The notes: generated by a model from the sequence alone, not told the origin. A stretch of DNA of 64,000 bases from Hyperoodon ampullatus (GCA_949752795.1 OX457061.1:127563530-127627529); one strand, 5' to 3'; counted from the stretch's first letter, positions 31,609 through 42,600 are shown. Program-made: numbers and translations.

Positions 31609-34600
31609 CTAGGTTCCACATATATGCGTTAGTATACGATATTTGTTTTTCTCTTTCTGACTTACTTCACTCTGTATGACAGTCTTCAGATTCATCCACA
31701 TCTCTACAAATGACCCAATTTCGTTCCTTTTTATGGCTGAGTAATATTCCAATGCATATATGTACCACATCTTCTTTATCCATTCATCTGTTGATGGACA
31801 CTTAGGTTGCTTCCATGACCTGTCTATTGTAAATAGTGTTGCTGTGAACATTGGGGTGCATGTGTCTTTTGAATTATGGTTTTCTCAGGGTATATGCCCT
31901 ATAGTGGGATTGCTGGGTGGTATGGTAGCTCTATTTTTAGATTTTTAAGGAACCTCCATACTGTTCTCCATAGTGGCTGTATCAATTTACATTCCCACCA
32001 ACAGTGCAAGAAGGTTCACTTTTCTCCACACCCTCTCCAGCATTTGTTGTTTGTAGATTTTCTGACGATGCCCATTCTAACTGGTGTGAGCTGATACCTC
32101 ATTGTAGTTTTGATTTGCATTTCTCCAATAAGTAGTGATATTGAGCAGCTTTTCATGTGCTTCTTGGCCATCTGTATGTGTTCTTTGGAGAAATGTCTAT
32201 TTAGGTCTTCTGCCCATTTTTATTTATTTTATTTATTTTATTTTATTTTTTTGTGGTACGCGGGCCTCTCACTGTTGTGGCCTCTCCCGTCGCGGAGCAC
32301 AGGCTCCAGACGTGCAGGCTCAGCGGCCATGGCTCACGGGCCCAGCCGTTTTGCGGCATGCGGGATCTTCCCAGACCGGGGCACGAACCCGTGTCCCCTG
32401 CATCGGCAGGCGGACTCTCAACCACTGCGCCACCAGGGAAGCCCCCTTCTGCCCATTTTTAAATTGGGTTTTTTTGTTTTTTTAATATTGAGCTGCATGA
32501 GCTGTTTATATACTTCGGAGATTAATCCTTTGTCCGTTGATTCTTTTGCAAATATTTTCTCCCATTCTGAGGGTTATCTTTTCATCTTGTTTATGGTTTA
32601 CTTTGCTCTGCAAAAGCTTTTAAGTATCATTAGGTCCCAATTTTTTATTTTTGGTTTTATTTCCATTATTCTAGCTGGTGGATCAAAAAGATCTTGCTTT
32701 GATTTATTTCAAAGAATGCTCTTCCTATGTTTTCCTCTAAGAGTTTTATACTGTCCAGTCTTCCATTTAGGTCTCTAATCCATTTTGAGTTTATTTTTGT
32801 GTATGGTGTTAGGGAGTGTTCTAATTTCATTCTTTTACATGTAGCTCTCCATTTTCCCCAGCACCGCTTACTGAAGAGACTGTCTTTTCTCCATTGTATA
32901 TGCTTGCCTCCTTTGTCATAGATTAGTTGACCAGAGGTGCATGGGTTTATCTCTGGGCTTTCTATCTTGTTCCATTCATCTATGTTTCTGTTTTTGTGCC
33001 AGTACCATATTGTCTTGATCACTGTAGCTTTGTAGTATAGTCTGAAGTCAGGGAGTCTGATTCCTTCAGCTCCGTTTTTTTCGCTCAAGACTGCTTTGAC
33101 TATTCGGGGCCTTTTGTGTCTCCATACAAATTTTAAGATTTTTTGTTCCAGTTCTGTAAAAAATGCCATTGGTCATTTGATAGGGATTGCATTGAATCTG
33201 TAGATTGCTTTGGGTAATATAGTCATTTTCAAAATATGGATTATTCCAATCCAAGAACATGGTATATCTCTCCATCTGTTGGTATCATCTTTAATTTCTT
33301 TCATCAGTGTCTCATAGTTTTCTGCATACAGGCCTTTTGTCTCCCTAGGTAGGTTTATTTCAAGGTATTTTATTCTTTTTGTTGCAATGGTAAATGGGAG
33401 TGTTTCCTTAATTTCTCTTTCAGATTTTTCATCATTTGTGTATAGGAATGCAAGATATTTCTGTGCATTAATTTTGTATCCTGCAACTTTACCAAATTCA
33501 TTGATTAGTTCTAGTAGTTTTCTGGTGGCATCTTTAGGATCCTGTATGTATAGTATCATGTCATCTGCAAATAGTAACAGTTTTATTTCTTTTCCAATTT
33601 GTATCCATTTTATTTCTTTTTCTTCTCTGATTGCCGTGGCTAGGACTTCCAAAACTATGTTGAATAATAGTGGCGAGAGTGGACATTCTTGTCTCATTCC
33701 TGATCTTAGAGGAAATGCTTTCAGTTTTTCACCATTGAGAATGATGTTTGCTGTGGGTTTGTCATATGTGGCCTTTATTATGTTGAGATAGGTTCCCTCT
33801 GTGCCCACTTTCTGGAGAGTTTTTATCATAAATGGGTGTTGAATTTTGTCAGAAGCTTTTTCTGCATCTCTTGAGATTATCATATGGTTCTTATTCTTCA
33901 AATTGTTAATATGATATATCACATGGATTGATTTGCATATATTGAAGAATCCTTGCATCCCTGAGATAAATCCCACTTGATCATGACGGATGATCCTTTT
34001 AATGTGTTATTGGATTCTGTTTGCTAGTATTTTGTTGAGGATTTTTGCATCTATATTCATCAGTGATATTGTTCTGTAATTTTCTTTCTTTGTAGTATCT
34101 TTGTCTGGTTTTGGTATTAGGGTGATGGTGGCCTCATAGAATGAGTTTGGTAGTGTTCCTTCCTCTGCAATTTTTTGGAAGAGTTTGAGAAGGATTGGTG
34201 TTAGCTTTTCTCTAAATGTTTGATAGAATGCACCTGTGAAGCCATCTGGTCCTGGACTTTTGTTTGTTGGAAGATATTTAATCACAGTTTTAATTTCATT
34301 TCTTATGATTGGTATCTTCATGTTTTCTATTTCTTCCTGGTTCAGTCTTGGAAGGTTATACCATTCTAAGAATTTGTCCATTTTTTCCAGGTTGTCCATT
34401 TTATTGGCATAGAGTTGCTTGTAGTAATCTCTTAGGATGGTTTGTATTTCTGTGGTGTCTGTTGTAACTTCTCCTTTTTCATTTCTAATTTTATTGATTT
34501 GAGTCCTCTCCCTCTTTTTCTTGATGAGTCTGGCTAATGGTTTATCAATTTTGTTTATCTTCTCAAAGAACCAGCTTTTAGTTTTATTGATCTTTGCTAT

Positions 34601-35655
34601 TGTTTTCTTTGTTTCTATTTCATTTATTTCTGCTCTGATCTTCATGATTTCTTTCCTTCTGCTAACTTTGGGTTTTGTTTTTTCTTCTTTCTCTAGTTCC
34701 TTCAGGTGTAAGGTTAGATTGTTTCTTTGAGATTTTTCTTGTGTCTTGAAGTAGGGTTGTATTGGTATAAACTTCCCTCTTAGAGCTGCTTTTCCTGCAT
34801 CCCATAGGTTTTGGATCATCATGTTTTAGTTGTCACTTGTCTCTAGGTATTTTTTGGTTTCCTCTTTGATTTCTTCAGTGATCTCTTGGTTATTTAGTAA
34901 CGTATTGTTTAGCCTCCATGTGTTTGTGTTTTTTACGTTTTTTTTCCCTGTAATTGATTTCTAATCTCATAGCATTGTGGTCAGAAAAGATGCTTGATAT
35001 GATTTCAATTTTCTTAAATTTACTGAGGTTTGATTTGTGACCCAAGATGTGATCTGTCCTGGGGAATGTTCCATGTGCACTTGAGAAGAAAGCATAATCT
35101 GCTGTTTTTGGATGGAATGTCCTATAAATATTAATTAAATCTATCTGGTGTATTGTGTCATTTAAAGCTTGTGTTTCCTTATTAATTTTCTGTTTGGATG
35201 ATCTATCCATTGGTGTAAGTGAGGTGTTAAAGTCCCCCACTCTTATTGTGTTACTGTTATTTCCTCTTTTATAGCTGTTAGCAGTTGCCTTATGTATTGT
35301 GGTGCTCCTATGTTGGGTGCATATATATTTACAATTGTTATATCTTCTTCTTGGATTGATCCCTTGATCATTATGTAGTGTCCCTCCTTGTCTCTTTTAA
35401 CATTCTTTATTTTAAAGTCTATTTTATCTGATATGAGTATTGCTACTCCAGCTTTCTTTTGATTTTCATTTGCATGGAATATCTTTTTCTCTCCCCTCAC
35501 TTTCAGTCTGTATTTGTCCCTAGGTCTGAAATGGGTCTCTTGTAGACAGCATATGTATGGGTCTTGTTTTTGTATCCATTCAGAGAGCCTGTGTCTTTTG
35601 TTTGGAGCATTTAATCCATTCACGTTTAAGGTAATTATCGATATGTATGTTTCTA
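31609..35655 (-). pseudogene. L1 ORF2 (endonuclease and reverse transcriptase), inactive
   Basis: ORF2 nicks target DNA and copies L1 RNA. In order on the minus strand: endonuclease start SIITLNVNGLNAP and CCLQETHF (about 35600), the GDFNTSLTPMD block and FSSAHGTFPRTDHILGHKSN (35240-34890), the connector [22 protein letters not shown] blocks [17 protein letters not shown] and FADDMILYI (about 33590), and the C-terminus WKQPKCPSTDEWIKKMW to 31609. Frameshifts or stops separate segments near 35242, 34850, 33990 and 33170. A SINE interrupts it at 32223-32445. The SRID-type endonuclease motif reads PRTDH. Confidence 0.9.
32223..32445 (-). mobile_element. CHR-type SINE, short form, inside L1 ORF2
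   Basis: The tail ttattttatttattttattt precedes ttgtggtacgcgggcc and the head caccagggaagccc. The 16-bp TSD cttctgcccattttta (32207-32222 and 32446-32461) is L1 sequence, so the SINE arrived after the L1. Confidence 0.95.
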
Positions 35656-36230
35656 TTACTATTTTTAAAAATTTTTTAAGGACTTGGGTGGCTATTTCTT
35701 TTCCCATGTTAGGGAAGTTTCTGACCATAATCTCTTCAAATATTTTCTCAGGTCTTTTCTCTCTCTCTTCTCTTTCTGGGACCCCTATAATGTAAATGTT
35801 GTTGCGTTTAATTTTGTCCCCGAGGTCTCTTAGGCTGTCTTCATTTCTTTTCATTCTTTTTTCTATATTCTGTTCTACAGCAGTGAATTCCACCATTCTG
35901 TCTTCCAGGTCACTTATCTGTTCTTCTGCCTCAGTTATTCTGCTACTGATTTCTTCTAGTGTATTTTTCATTTCAGTTATTATATTATTCATCTCTGTTT
36001 GTTCTTTAATTCTTCTAGGTGTTTGTTCTTTAATTCTTCTAGGTCTTTTTAAACAATTGTTGCATCTTCTCAATCTTTGCCTCCATTCTTTTTCCGAGGT
36101 CCTGGATCATCTTCACTATCATTATTCTGAATTCTTTTTCTGGAAGGTTTCCTATCTCCACTTCATTTAGTTGTTTTTCTGGTGTTTTATCTTGTTCCTT
36201 CATCTGGTACATAGCCCTCTGCCTTTTCAT
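35656..36230 (-). pseudogene. L1 ORF1, truncated and joined to ORF2
   Basis: ORF1 is the RNA-binding chaperone of L1. It starts MKRQRAMYQMKEQDK at 36230 and passes through LNEVEIGNLPEKEFR. A frameshift lies near 36050 in an A run. The coiled coil follows (ITEAEEQISDLEDRMVEF) and then IYIIGVPEREE. After PNMGKEIATQV the frame runs straight into the ORF2 endonuclease near 35655-35685, so the C-terminal RNA-binding half of ORF1 (roughly 200 residues) and the spacer are missing. A 24-bp unit is repeated at 35998-36045, adding eight residues in frame. Confidence 0.85.
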
Positions 36231-36320
36231 CTTGTCTCTCTTTCTGTGAATGTGCTTTTTGTTCCACAGGCTGCAGGATTGTAGTTCTTCTTGCTTCTGC
36301 TCTCTGTCCTCTTGAGGATC

Positions 36321-36335
36321 CACATATGCATTTTA
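36321..36335. repeat. Target-site duplication of the 5-kb L1, right copy
   Basis: cacatatgcatttta, identical to 31326-31340, directly after the truncated 5' end of the L1. Confidence 0.93.
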
Positions 36336-36529
36336 TTAATTTCCCTTTTTGAGAAACAAATGAATCAACCCCTAACTTGTACATGTCTACTAAATACAAT
36401 ATGATTATAAAGACATTATAAAACAAATAGTATAAAAAACAAATTTCATCGAAGATACAATGTTTTGAGTAAAATGTCTGAAAACAACAACAGTATTCCA
36501 CATTTAAGTGCATTGATGAAATAGAAAAG

Positions 36530-36745
36530 AATCATGGACACGTTGTCATATTGTGAGTAAGTGAGTTTTGGTACAAGAAGACTTTGTTTTGAATTTTGCT
36601 TTGCCTCTTAGTAATAACTCTGGAAGCTTGGGCACACTGCTCCATCTTTCTGAATCCCAGTTTCCTCACATATAAAAATTGGCTAACTTTTAATAATAAG
36701 TCAAAATTAATTTCATAAGAATCAAGTGATGCAATGAAAGAAAAG
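36530..36745 (+). mobile_element. MIR SINE, diverged
   Basis: The order gaattttgctttgcctctta, ctctggaagcttgggcacac, ctttctgaatcccagtttcc, then aagaatcaagtgatgcaatg follows the MIR body in sense orientation. Confidence 0.6.
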
Positions 36746-36773
36746 TAGTTAGATAATATATTGTTACCAAATT

Positions 36774-37414
36774 ATGTCGTACAGACCCCCCACCTTGGCC
36801 CTTGGGCCAACCATGGCCCCTGCCTTGGTGGGAAAGGTTCTTTTTCTGTTTGGGTTTGTGCAGCCAAAAACAAAACCGAAGCTGAGATTGAAGCAACACA
36901 AACTTTATTCAACGGTCAGAGAGTGGAGAAGCAGGAACTTAGTTCACAAATCACCTCGCCCAGGGGCACAATTAAGGCAAGATGTAAGGGCAAGGTTAAT
37001 GAGGGGGAGGCATACCAGTGGTTTTCTGGGCTTCCTCCTGGAGTAGAACGTGCCGCCTCTTTTCTGCCCTTGTATGGTCCCTCAGCATCTGGGTTGAAAA
37101 TGGGTGGAATCATCATGGCGGGGATGGGCAGCGATCTTAATCAACCTGGTTGGCTGGTGGTGAGGTCATCGGGAGTCGTCATCATCAGCCGTCTGGTTCT
37201 AGCCGGTCTGGGGTCTAGTGCTTGTGGGCAGCATGCAGTTAACTTCTCCCACCTGGTGGGGATTTCGGTATCTGCAAAACAGCTCAAAGGCCATGTCTCA
37301 GAATATTATCTGTAGCCCTTGAGGAGGAACTGAAGGTCCTTGATTTTTTTCAATGCCTAAACTATTATTACTTTGTCTTGTTTGAATGTTTTCCTTTCTT
37401 TCTGCATTTTCTCA
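36774..37414 (-). mobile_element. Solo LTR of a class I endogenous retrovirus, antisense
   Basis: On the minus strand the piece begins TGAGAAAATGCAG, runs through gggagaagttaactgcatgc and gaccccagaccggctag, and carries the polyadenylation signal in gaataaagtttgtgttgc near 36905 (U3-R-U5 order). The 184-codon plus-strand frame across it is a by-product. No gag, pol or env is attached. The outer ends are uncertain and I saw no TSD. The class is from general resemblance. Confidence 0.65.
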
Positions 37415-38207
37415 TTTTTCTGATTAAATTTATTCTTTGACCATCAGGGTAGGCCTAGGAGGCTAGAGCTCTTCTTCAGACGTGTGGCAGGCAGAGTACA
37501 TGGAGGGGGTGTGTTCCTGAAGGCCCCCATAGGGTCCTGCTCAGTTACAGTATGTACGACACCTGGGAGATCTCCACTAGATGTTAGTTTTCTTAAAATG
37601 GGGAGTGTAGAAATAGTGAAACAGGTGGTTAAGATATTTAGTATTTAATGGTTAGACTGAGCTCCCCAACCTGGAAATAAGGTACCAGTCCATTTGTTTC
37701 TTTGTAAATATTTATTGAGCGTTTCTTTGTTCCATGTGCTTCAGTGGACACTAGAGGTTCAGAAACTTAGTTTTCTGGAGAAAAAGGAAGAAGAGAGCTT
37801 AGTGTGTTGCTAAGGTGGGAGCTGGGTATCATGGGTTTCAGTGGGGCATCCGTGAATGTCTGCGCTGAGACCACGGGGACCAAAAGGCTGTGTGTGTCTG
37901 GGGCCTTATCCTAGGGGCACGTCCCAGGGCTGCAGAGGAGTCCTCTGTCTTAAGGAGACTCGAGCTTCGCTGGGCCCGGAGTAATGGGCTCGGACAGGGG
38001 CCTGCTGACCACCGCAGGGGTCCAGAGGTGGCGGTGATGTTGTAAGTGGGATTCGAGCAGCACAGGTGGGGAGAAGGTCGTAAGCCCTGGATACCTCCCT
38101 ACTGGAAAACTGACAGGTTTACAACAGGTTGGACATGAGGGGCTAGAGGAAGAAAGGAAGCAAAGATACGTCCAAAAATCTGGCCTCAGAGACTGGAAGG
38201 ATGAAAT
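37415..38207. other. Unique DNA
   Basis: A possible short L2/MIR-like piece (aatatttattgagcgtttct) occurs near 37708. The stretch 37860-38060 is GC-richer. No gene is supported. Confidence 0.45.
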
Positions 38208-38398
38208 TTTTTTTATATTGGGTTATAGTTGATTTACAATGCTGTGTTAGTTTTAGGTGTACAGCACAGTGATTCAGTTTTACATACATATTTGTGTATA
38301 TATGTGTGTATATATTCTTTTCAGATTCTTTTCCATTATAGGTTATTACAAGATATTGAGTTGAGTTCCCTGTGCTATACAGTAGGTCCTTGTTGATA

Positions 38399-38448
<50 letters not shown>

Positions 38449-38805
38449 TGGTACGCGGGCCTCTCACTGTTGTGGCCTCTCCCATTGCGGAGCACAGGCT
38501 CCGGATGCGCAGGCTCAGCAGCCATGGCTCACGGGCCCAGCCGCTCCGCGGCATATGGGATCCTCCCAGACCGGGGCACGAACCCGTATCCCCTGCATCG
38601 GCAGGCGGACTCTGAACCACTGCGCCACCAGGGAGGCCCGATAATGTATTTTTATATATGTAGTGTGTATATGTTAATCCCAAATCCTAATTTATCCCTC
38701 CCTGCCTTTTTCCCCTTTGGTAACCATAAGTTCGTTCTCTGTGTCTGTGAGTCTGCTTCTGTTCTGTAAATAAGTTCATTTGCACCATTTTTGTTTTTTT
38801 GTTTT
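38208..38805 (-). mobile_element. L1 3' UTR fragment, antisense, interrupted by a SINE
   Basis: The reversed artiodactyl L1 3' end is seen in tatagttgatttacaatgct, gttccctgtgctatacagta, and then, after the SINE at 38409-38639, gttaatcccaaatcctaatt and ttgcaccattttt. No coding part remains in this section. Confidence 0.85.
38409..38639 (-). mobile_element. CHR-type SINE, short form, inside an L1 fragment
   Basis: A very long T tract, then gtggtacgcgggcc to ccaccagggaggccc. Perfect 14-bp TSD gataatgtattttt at 38395-38408 and 38640-38653. It has the ggcatatgggatcctcccag and cccgtatcccc variants of a shared subfamily. Confidence 0.95.
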
Positions 38806-38886
38806 AAAATAAATAATTTATTTATTCATTTATTTATTTATGGCTGCATTGGGTCTTCGTTGCTGCACGTGGGCTTTCTCTAGTTG
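38806..38886 (-). mobile_element. Truncated long-form CHR SINE (3' end only)
   Basis: The tail and 3' segment are present (tttatttatttatggctgca, ttgggtcttcgttgctgcac, gggctttctctagttg), then the sequence jumps into L1. No TSD is visible and roughly 45 bases of expected L1 seem to be missing at the point of entry. Confidence 0.75.
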
Positions 38887-38956
38887 TCTTTCTCTGTCTG
38901 GCTTACTTCACTTAGTATGATAATTTCTATGTGGAATCTAAAAAAAAAATGATGCA
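38887..38956. mobile_element. L1 fragments in opposite orientation, joined head-on
   Basis: 38887-38924 (tctttctctgtctggcttac…tatgataat) is reversed L1, whereas 38928-38954 (tatgtggaatctaaaaa…) is L1 in sense orientation. In an intact L1 these lie close together on the same strand, so an inversion breakpoint lies near 38925. Confidence 0.7.
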
Positions 38957-39295
38957 GGGCTTCCCTAGTGGCGCAGTGGTTAACAATCTGCCTGCCAGTG
39001 CAGGGGACACAGGTTCGAGCCCTGGTCCGGGAAGATCCCACATGCCACGGAGCAACTAAGCCCGTGCGCCACAACTATTGAGCCTGCACTCTAGAGCCCA
39101 CAAGCCACAACTACTGAGTCCACGTGCCACAGCTACTGAAGCCCTCGTTCCTAGAGCCTGTGCTCCGCAACAAGAGAAGCCACCACAGTGAGAAGCCTGT
39201 GCACCGCACAAAGAGCAGCCCCTGCTCACCGCAACTAGAGAAAGCCCGCGTGCAGCCACAAAGACCCAACGCAGCCAAAACTAAATAATATAAAT
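38957..39295 (+). mobile_element. CHR-type SINE, full long form
   Basis: Head gggcttccctagtggcgcag, B-box-like acaggttcgagccctgg, then the middle block (gagcctgcactctagagccc, gtccacgtgccacagctact) and the 3' segment ending gcagccaaaactaaataata. With the copy at 47415 it is the longest version in the window. Confidence 0.92.
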
Positions 39296-39905
39296 AAAAA
39301 TAAATTTACAGAAAAAAAGAAAAAGAAGAATGGCTCACACTTTATGATTTATTATTAGCTATTAAAATATTAATTATGAAAATTAGTTTGGAAATATGTT
39401 TTAATTAACTCTAAATAAATCATATCCAAATAGATATGGATCATTTAATTGTAAATGAATTTTACATGTTTTGCAAATTATCTGAAGTAGGATTATGTGG
39501 TTTTAACATTAATAATTTTTAAAGCTAGAAATACAGCCCACCACCTGCACCAAACTCCAATTTCACAATCTCAGTGTGCTTAAAGTAAGTCAAAACTAAA
39601 AAGTGGACATTGGTATCCACTGATTACTATTGTCAGTGGAGTTTGCATGATCTATGTAAAAAATAATATTCTATTTATTCCCAGTAACCTCACCTGTTTT
39701 AGAATCATGTTGAAGGATTGCTAAGGCTTTGATGGGGTTCTTCAAAACGACGGTTCAGATTTAGTTCTTGTAGATTAGCTGGTGGTCTCTGCCCCTTGAT
39801 ATTACATTTCAGTTTACTATTTAACCCATGAATACTTCCAAGGCAGCAGTTTTATATTTTAAAGAACTGTTAAATTTGTATACATGAATAAGCAAGATTT
39901 GTTCA
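39296..39905. other. Unique AT-rich DNA
   Basis: No repeat or exon recognised between two SINEs. Confidence 0.5.
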
Positions 39906-39920
39906 TCATAAGTATTTCTT

Positions 39921-40139
39921 TTTTTTTTTTTTTTTTTTTTTTTTTGTGGTACGCGGGCCTCTCACTGTTGTGGCCTCTCCCGTTGCGGAGCACAGGCTCC
40001 GGATGCGCAGGCTCAGCAGCCATGGCTCACGGGCCCAGCCGCTCCGCGGCATATGGGATCCTCCCAGACCGGGGCACGAACCCGTATCCCCTGCATCGGC
40101 AGGCGGACTCTCAACCACTGCGCCACCAGGGAGGCCCTG
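39921..40139 (-). mobile_element. CHR-type SINE, short form
   Basis: Perfect 15-bp TSD tcataagtatttctt at 39906-39920 and 40140-40154. It is close to identical to the copy at 38409-38639 apart from tail length, and has the same catatgggatcctcccag variant. Confidence 0.95.
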
Positions 40140-40154
40140 TCATAAGTATTTCTT

Positions 40155-40571
40155 AGTTATAGCTAAATTAAATTTATAATTAAGTTTTTGAAAATGTATT
40201 TAGGTATTTTCTGTAGTCAAAATGCTTGTGTTATAATTTTCCTTGGGAAAAGTTGTTTTGTTTACCCTCGAAACTTAAAAATAACTTTCCTTTCCATTGA
40301 AGTTATCCTTTTTCAATCCTGAGTCCATCTTTTTCAGTGGCAATTAAATCAACTGGGGATCAGACCACTTTTGTTTTCTCCCATTGCCTCATGATAATAT
40401 ATTTAGGGCACATTAATTTGGATGAATTTTAATTCAGGAATAGTGAACAAGTATTTTCCTTTACATTACATACAGATTTTATTTTATTTTTTATTAAGTT
40501 ACTTGATAACGTTTAAGATTTTGAGTGAGAAGGTTCCCCTTGTTCCAGTGACAACCTGTAATGAGGTAAAT
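40155..40571. other. Unique AT-rich DNA
   Basis: Nothing recognised. It is the left flank of the Tigger element. Confidence 0.45.
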
Positions 40572-41322
40572 CAGTACAGGAAGTCATACATACGAAAGCG
40601 TTCCATTCCCAGAGCACGTTCATAAGTCCAGTTTGTTCGTAAGTCCAACAAAGTTAGCCTAGGAACCCAACTAACACAATCGGCTATATAGTACTGTCCT
40701 GTAATAGGTTTATAATACCTTTCACACAAATAATACATTAAAAAAAACCACAAAAAATAAAGAAAACATTTTTAATCTTACAGTACAGTGCCTTGAAAAG
40801 GACACTAGTCCAGTGCAACAGCTGGCACACAGGGGCTGGCATCGAGGGAACAGGCAGGAAGAGTTACTGACTGGAGGGGGGAGAGGAGGTGGGAGATGGT
40901 AGAGCTGAAGGGTCCTCAGCAACAGGAGACGGAGGGCGAGCTGCAGTTTCACTCCCGCCTGACGCTGATGGCACAGGTTCTGGGTCCTTGCTGGATTCAC
41001 TTCTATCTACCCTCTTGAAAAAACGACCCAGTGATGTCTGGGTAGTAGCTCTTTTTTTCTCGTCATAGATGACACGGTAGCACGGAATTGCATTCTGATC
41101 GGCTGCTGCAACCTTCGTGTACCGTTCTGCGTTCGGGTCCTGTGCCTCAAAAACTAACAGCGCCTCCTCAAATAAAGAAAATCCCCTTGCTGTTTCCTGC
41201 ATCGTGAATTCTCTTTGGTTCTTCAGTTACTTCTTCCTCTTGTCTCTCTTCATCCTTTCTCTGGGCACATTTGCGTCTTTGAAAGTTCGCAACGTGAAGG
41301 TTCATATGTAGGGGACTTACTG
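40572..41322 (-). mobile_element. Internally deleted Tigger (pogo-type) DNA transposon
   Basis: The minus-strand start is the Tigger inverted repeat, cagtaagtcccctacatatg (end at 41322), followed by TA. The other end, at 40572 (cagtacaggaagtcatacat), is a degraded version. Between them lie the region upstream of the transposase and the transposase C-terminus only, about 750 bp. It resembles the artiodactyl Tigger1a group from memory. Confidence 0.8.
40864..41202 (-). pseudogene. Tigger transposase C-terminal remnant
   Basis: The 112-codon frame has ARGFSLFEEALLVFEAQDPN, then AIPCYRVIYDEKKRA, then QTSLGRFFKRVD and a serine/proline-rich tail. This is the end of a CENP-B-like Tigger transposase. 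The DNA-binding and DDE catalytic parts are missing. The Met at 41202 comes from the deletion junction or nearby, so it is not a true start. The open frame is notable but short, and I see no evidence of domestication. Confidence 0.8.
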
Positions 41323-42588
41323 TAGTTTGTACTTAGCTAATACGTGTCCCCCACTTAAGGAGTTGCTTACTCTGCAGGGTGGAAGTGTTGGGTAGGTTTC
41401 AGAGCTACTTCTTGATAATTATGGGCATTGTGCTTGGAAATGGTAACATGCCCATGTGAGCATGTCTGAGCCACTGTTTGTGGTTCAAAATGAGAAAGGC
41501 AAATGTTTTCAGGCACAGTTTACTCAAGCTACTGAATTAATTATTTTTAGTGTGACTGAAATCAAGTGTGGTTTAATTCAGAGATCAAGATGTCGCACAT
41601 CCAGTAATTTTATACATTGTTAGAAGTCGTCTCCGTATTGTTATGTGTTTTGCAGTATTTCATATAGTTTAGTGCATTGCTAAGGCTGTAGAGTAATGGG
41701 CTTCATTGTTCAACAATGAAAAAATAAAGCCTCACGGTGTTTACTTAAAGTAAATAATGTTGAAGCAAAACTGGGCAAAATTTAATATATATTAAATAGA
41801 TTACTGTACATTTTTGACACAGGCTACCGAGCTTTTTATTTTAGACATTGAAGAGTGATCAGTTTGAAAATCATGATTTATGCTTTTGTTTTTCCCTCAT
41901 GAAGTGTTAGAAGTGGTTGTCGTTCTCTTGCTTTGTCAGTTTTTCTGTATGATGCTCTTGTCAAGACAGGCAGCCTCTACTTGGGATGGAGTATTTGGAA
42001 GATGCCAGCTCTGCTGTTTGGAGCGTCATCATTTCACTTTACATTGTCGCTGTGTGATGAAGACCAGCTGGTGCATTTACATTTCTTATTGGAAATTTCC
42101 ATCTGATTCATTATTGTGATGTGTGCTTTTGTTCAGAAACACTTAATCATTCTTACGTAGCAAGGCCTTCTGAACTACTGGAGGCTTTCTCTTTCGCTGA
42201 CTAATTTGAGCTGTCAATCTCCTGGTTTGGAAGACATTCCAGCTTGTTGTATTATCAGTGTTTGTTGCACAGGAAGTGATGTACCACAGAGGCTGAATTT
42301 ATAGGAATGGTTTGCATTCGACTAATGAGCAGTGCTACTTCTTCCATGATGATATTATTGTATAACTTGGATTAATACAATTATTGTGCACCTATGTAGT
42401 GCTGATTCTCTCTTGTAACATCTCAGGGGCCAGCAGGGAATCACTACCTTTCTTGCAAAGTGAAAGTTGCCTGTGCTTTGTGCCTTGGTGTATTCCTTCA
42501 TTCTAAAGATAATGGACCTTAACCTGCCACTAGTAATTTCACATAGATTAACGCTGCTTTTGCCATTGCTGAAAATTGTTTTAACATT
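41323..42588. other. Unique DNA
   Basis: No recognised repeat or exon. The 79-codon frame at 41880-42119 lacks any supporting signal. Confidence 0.45.
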
Positions 42589-42600
42589 TGTGTTTGGTCT

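Larger units (their letters stand above)
31341..36320 (-). mobile_element. Large L1 insertion with TSD, 3' transduction and internal deletion
   Basis: The element reads right to left. It starts in the last about 90 bases of the 5' UTR (right end), then a broken ORF1, ORF2 and a short 3' UTR (31401-31608). An inner A tract is at 31401-31409. A second A tract is at 31346-31354. The bases between (ctcagagctgtgtgaacatc to 31400) are not L1 and look like transduced flank. A 15-bp TSD encloses the whole, and a SINE lies inside at 32223-32445. Most ORF2 blocks remain recognisable, so the copy is not ancient, but frameshifts kill it. Confidence 0.93.

Noticed and set aside
32110..32778. 222-codon plus-strand open frame
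   Set aside because: It is the reverse side of L1 ORF2 with a SINE inside; the true coding sense is the minus strand.
36761..37315. 184-codon open frame on the plus strand
   Set aside because: It lies on the reverse strand of a solo LTR and has no retroviral domain.
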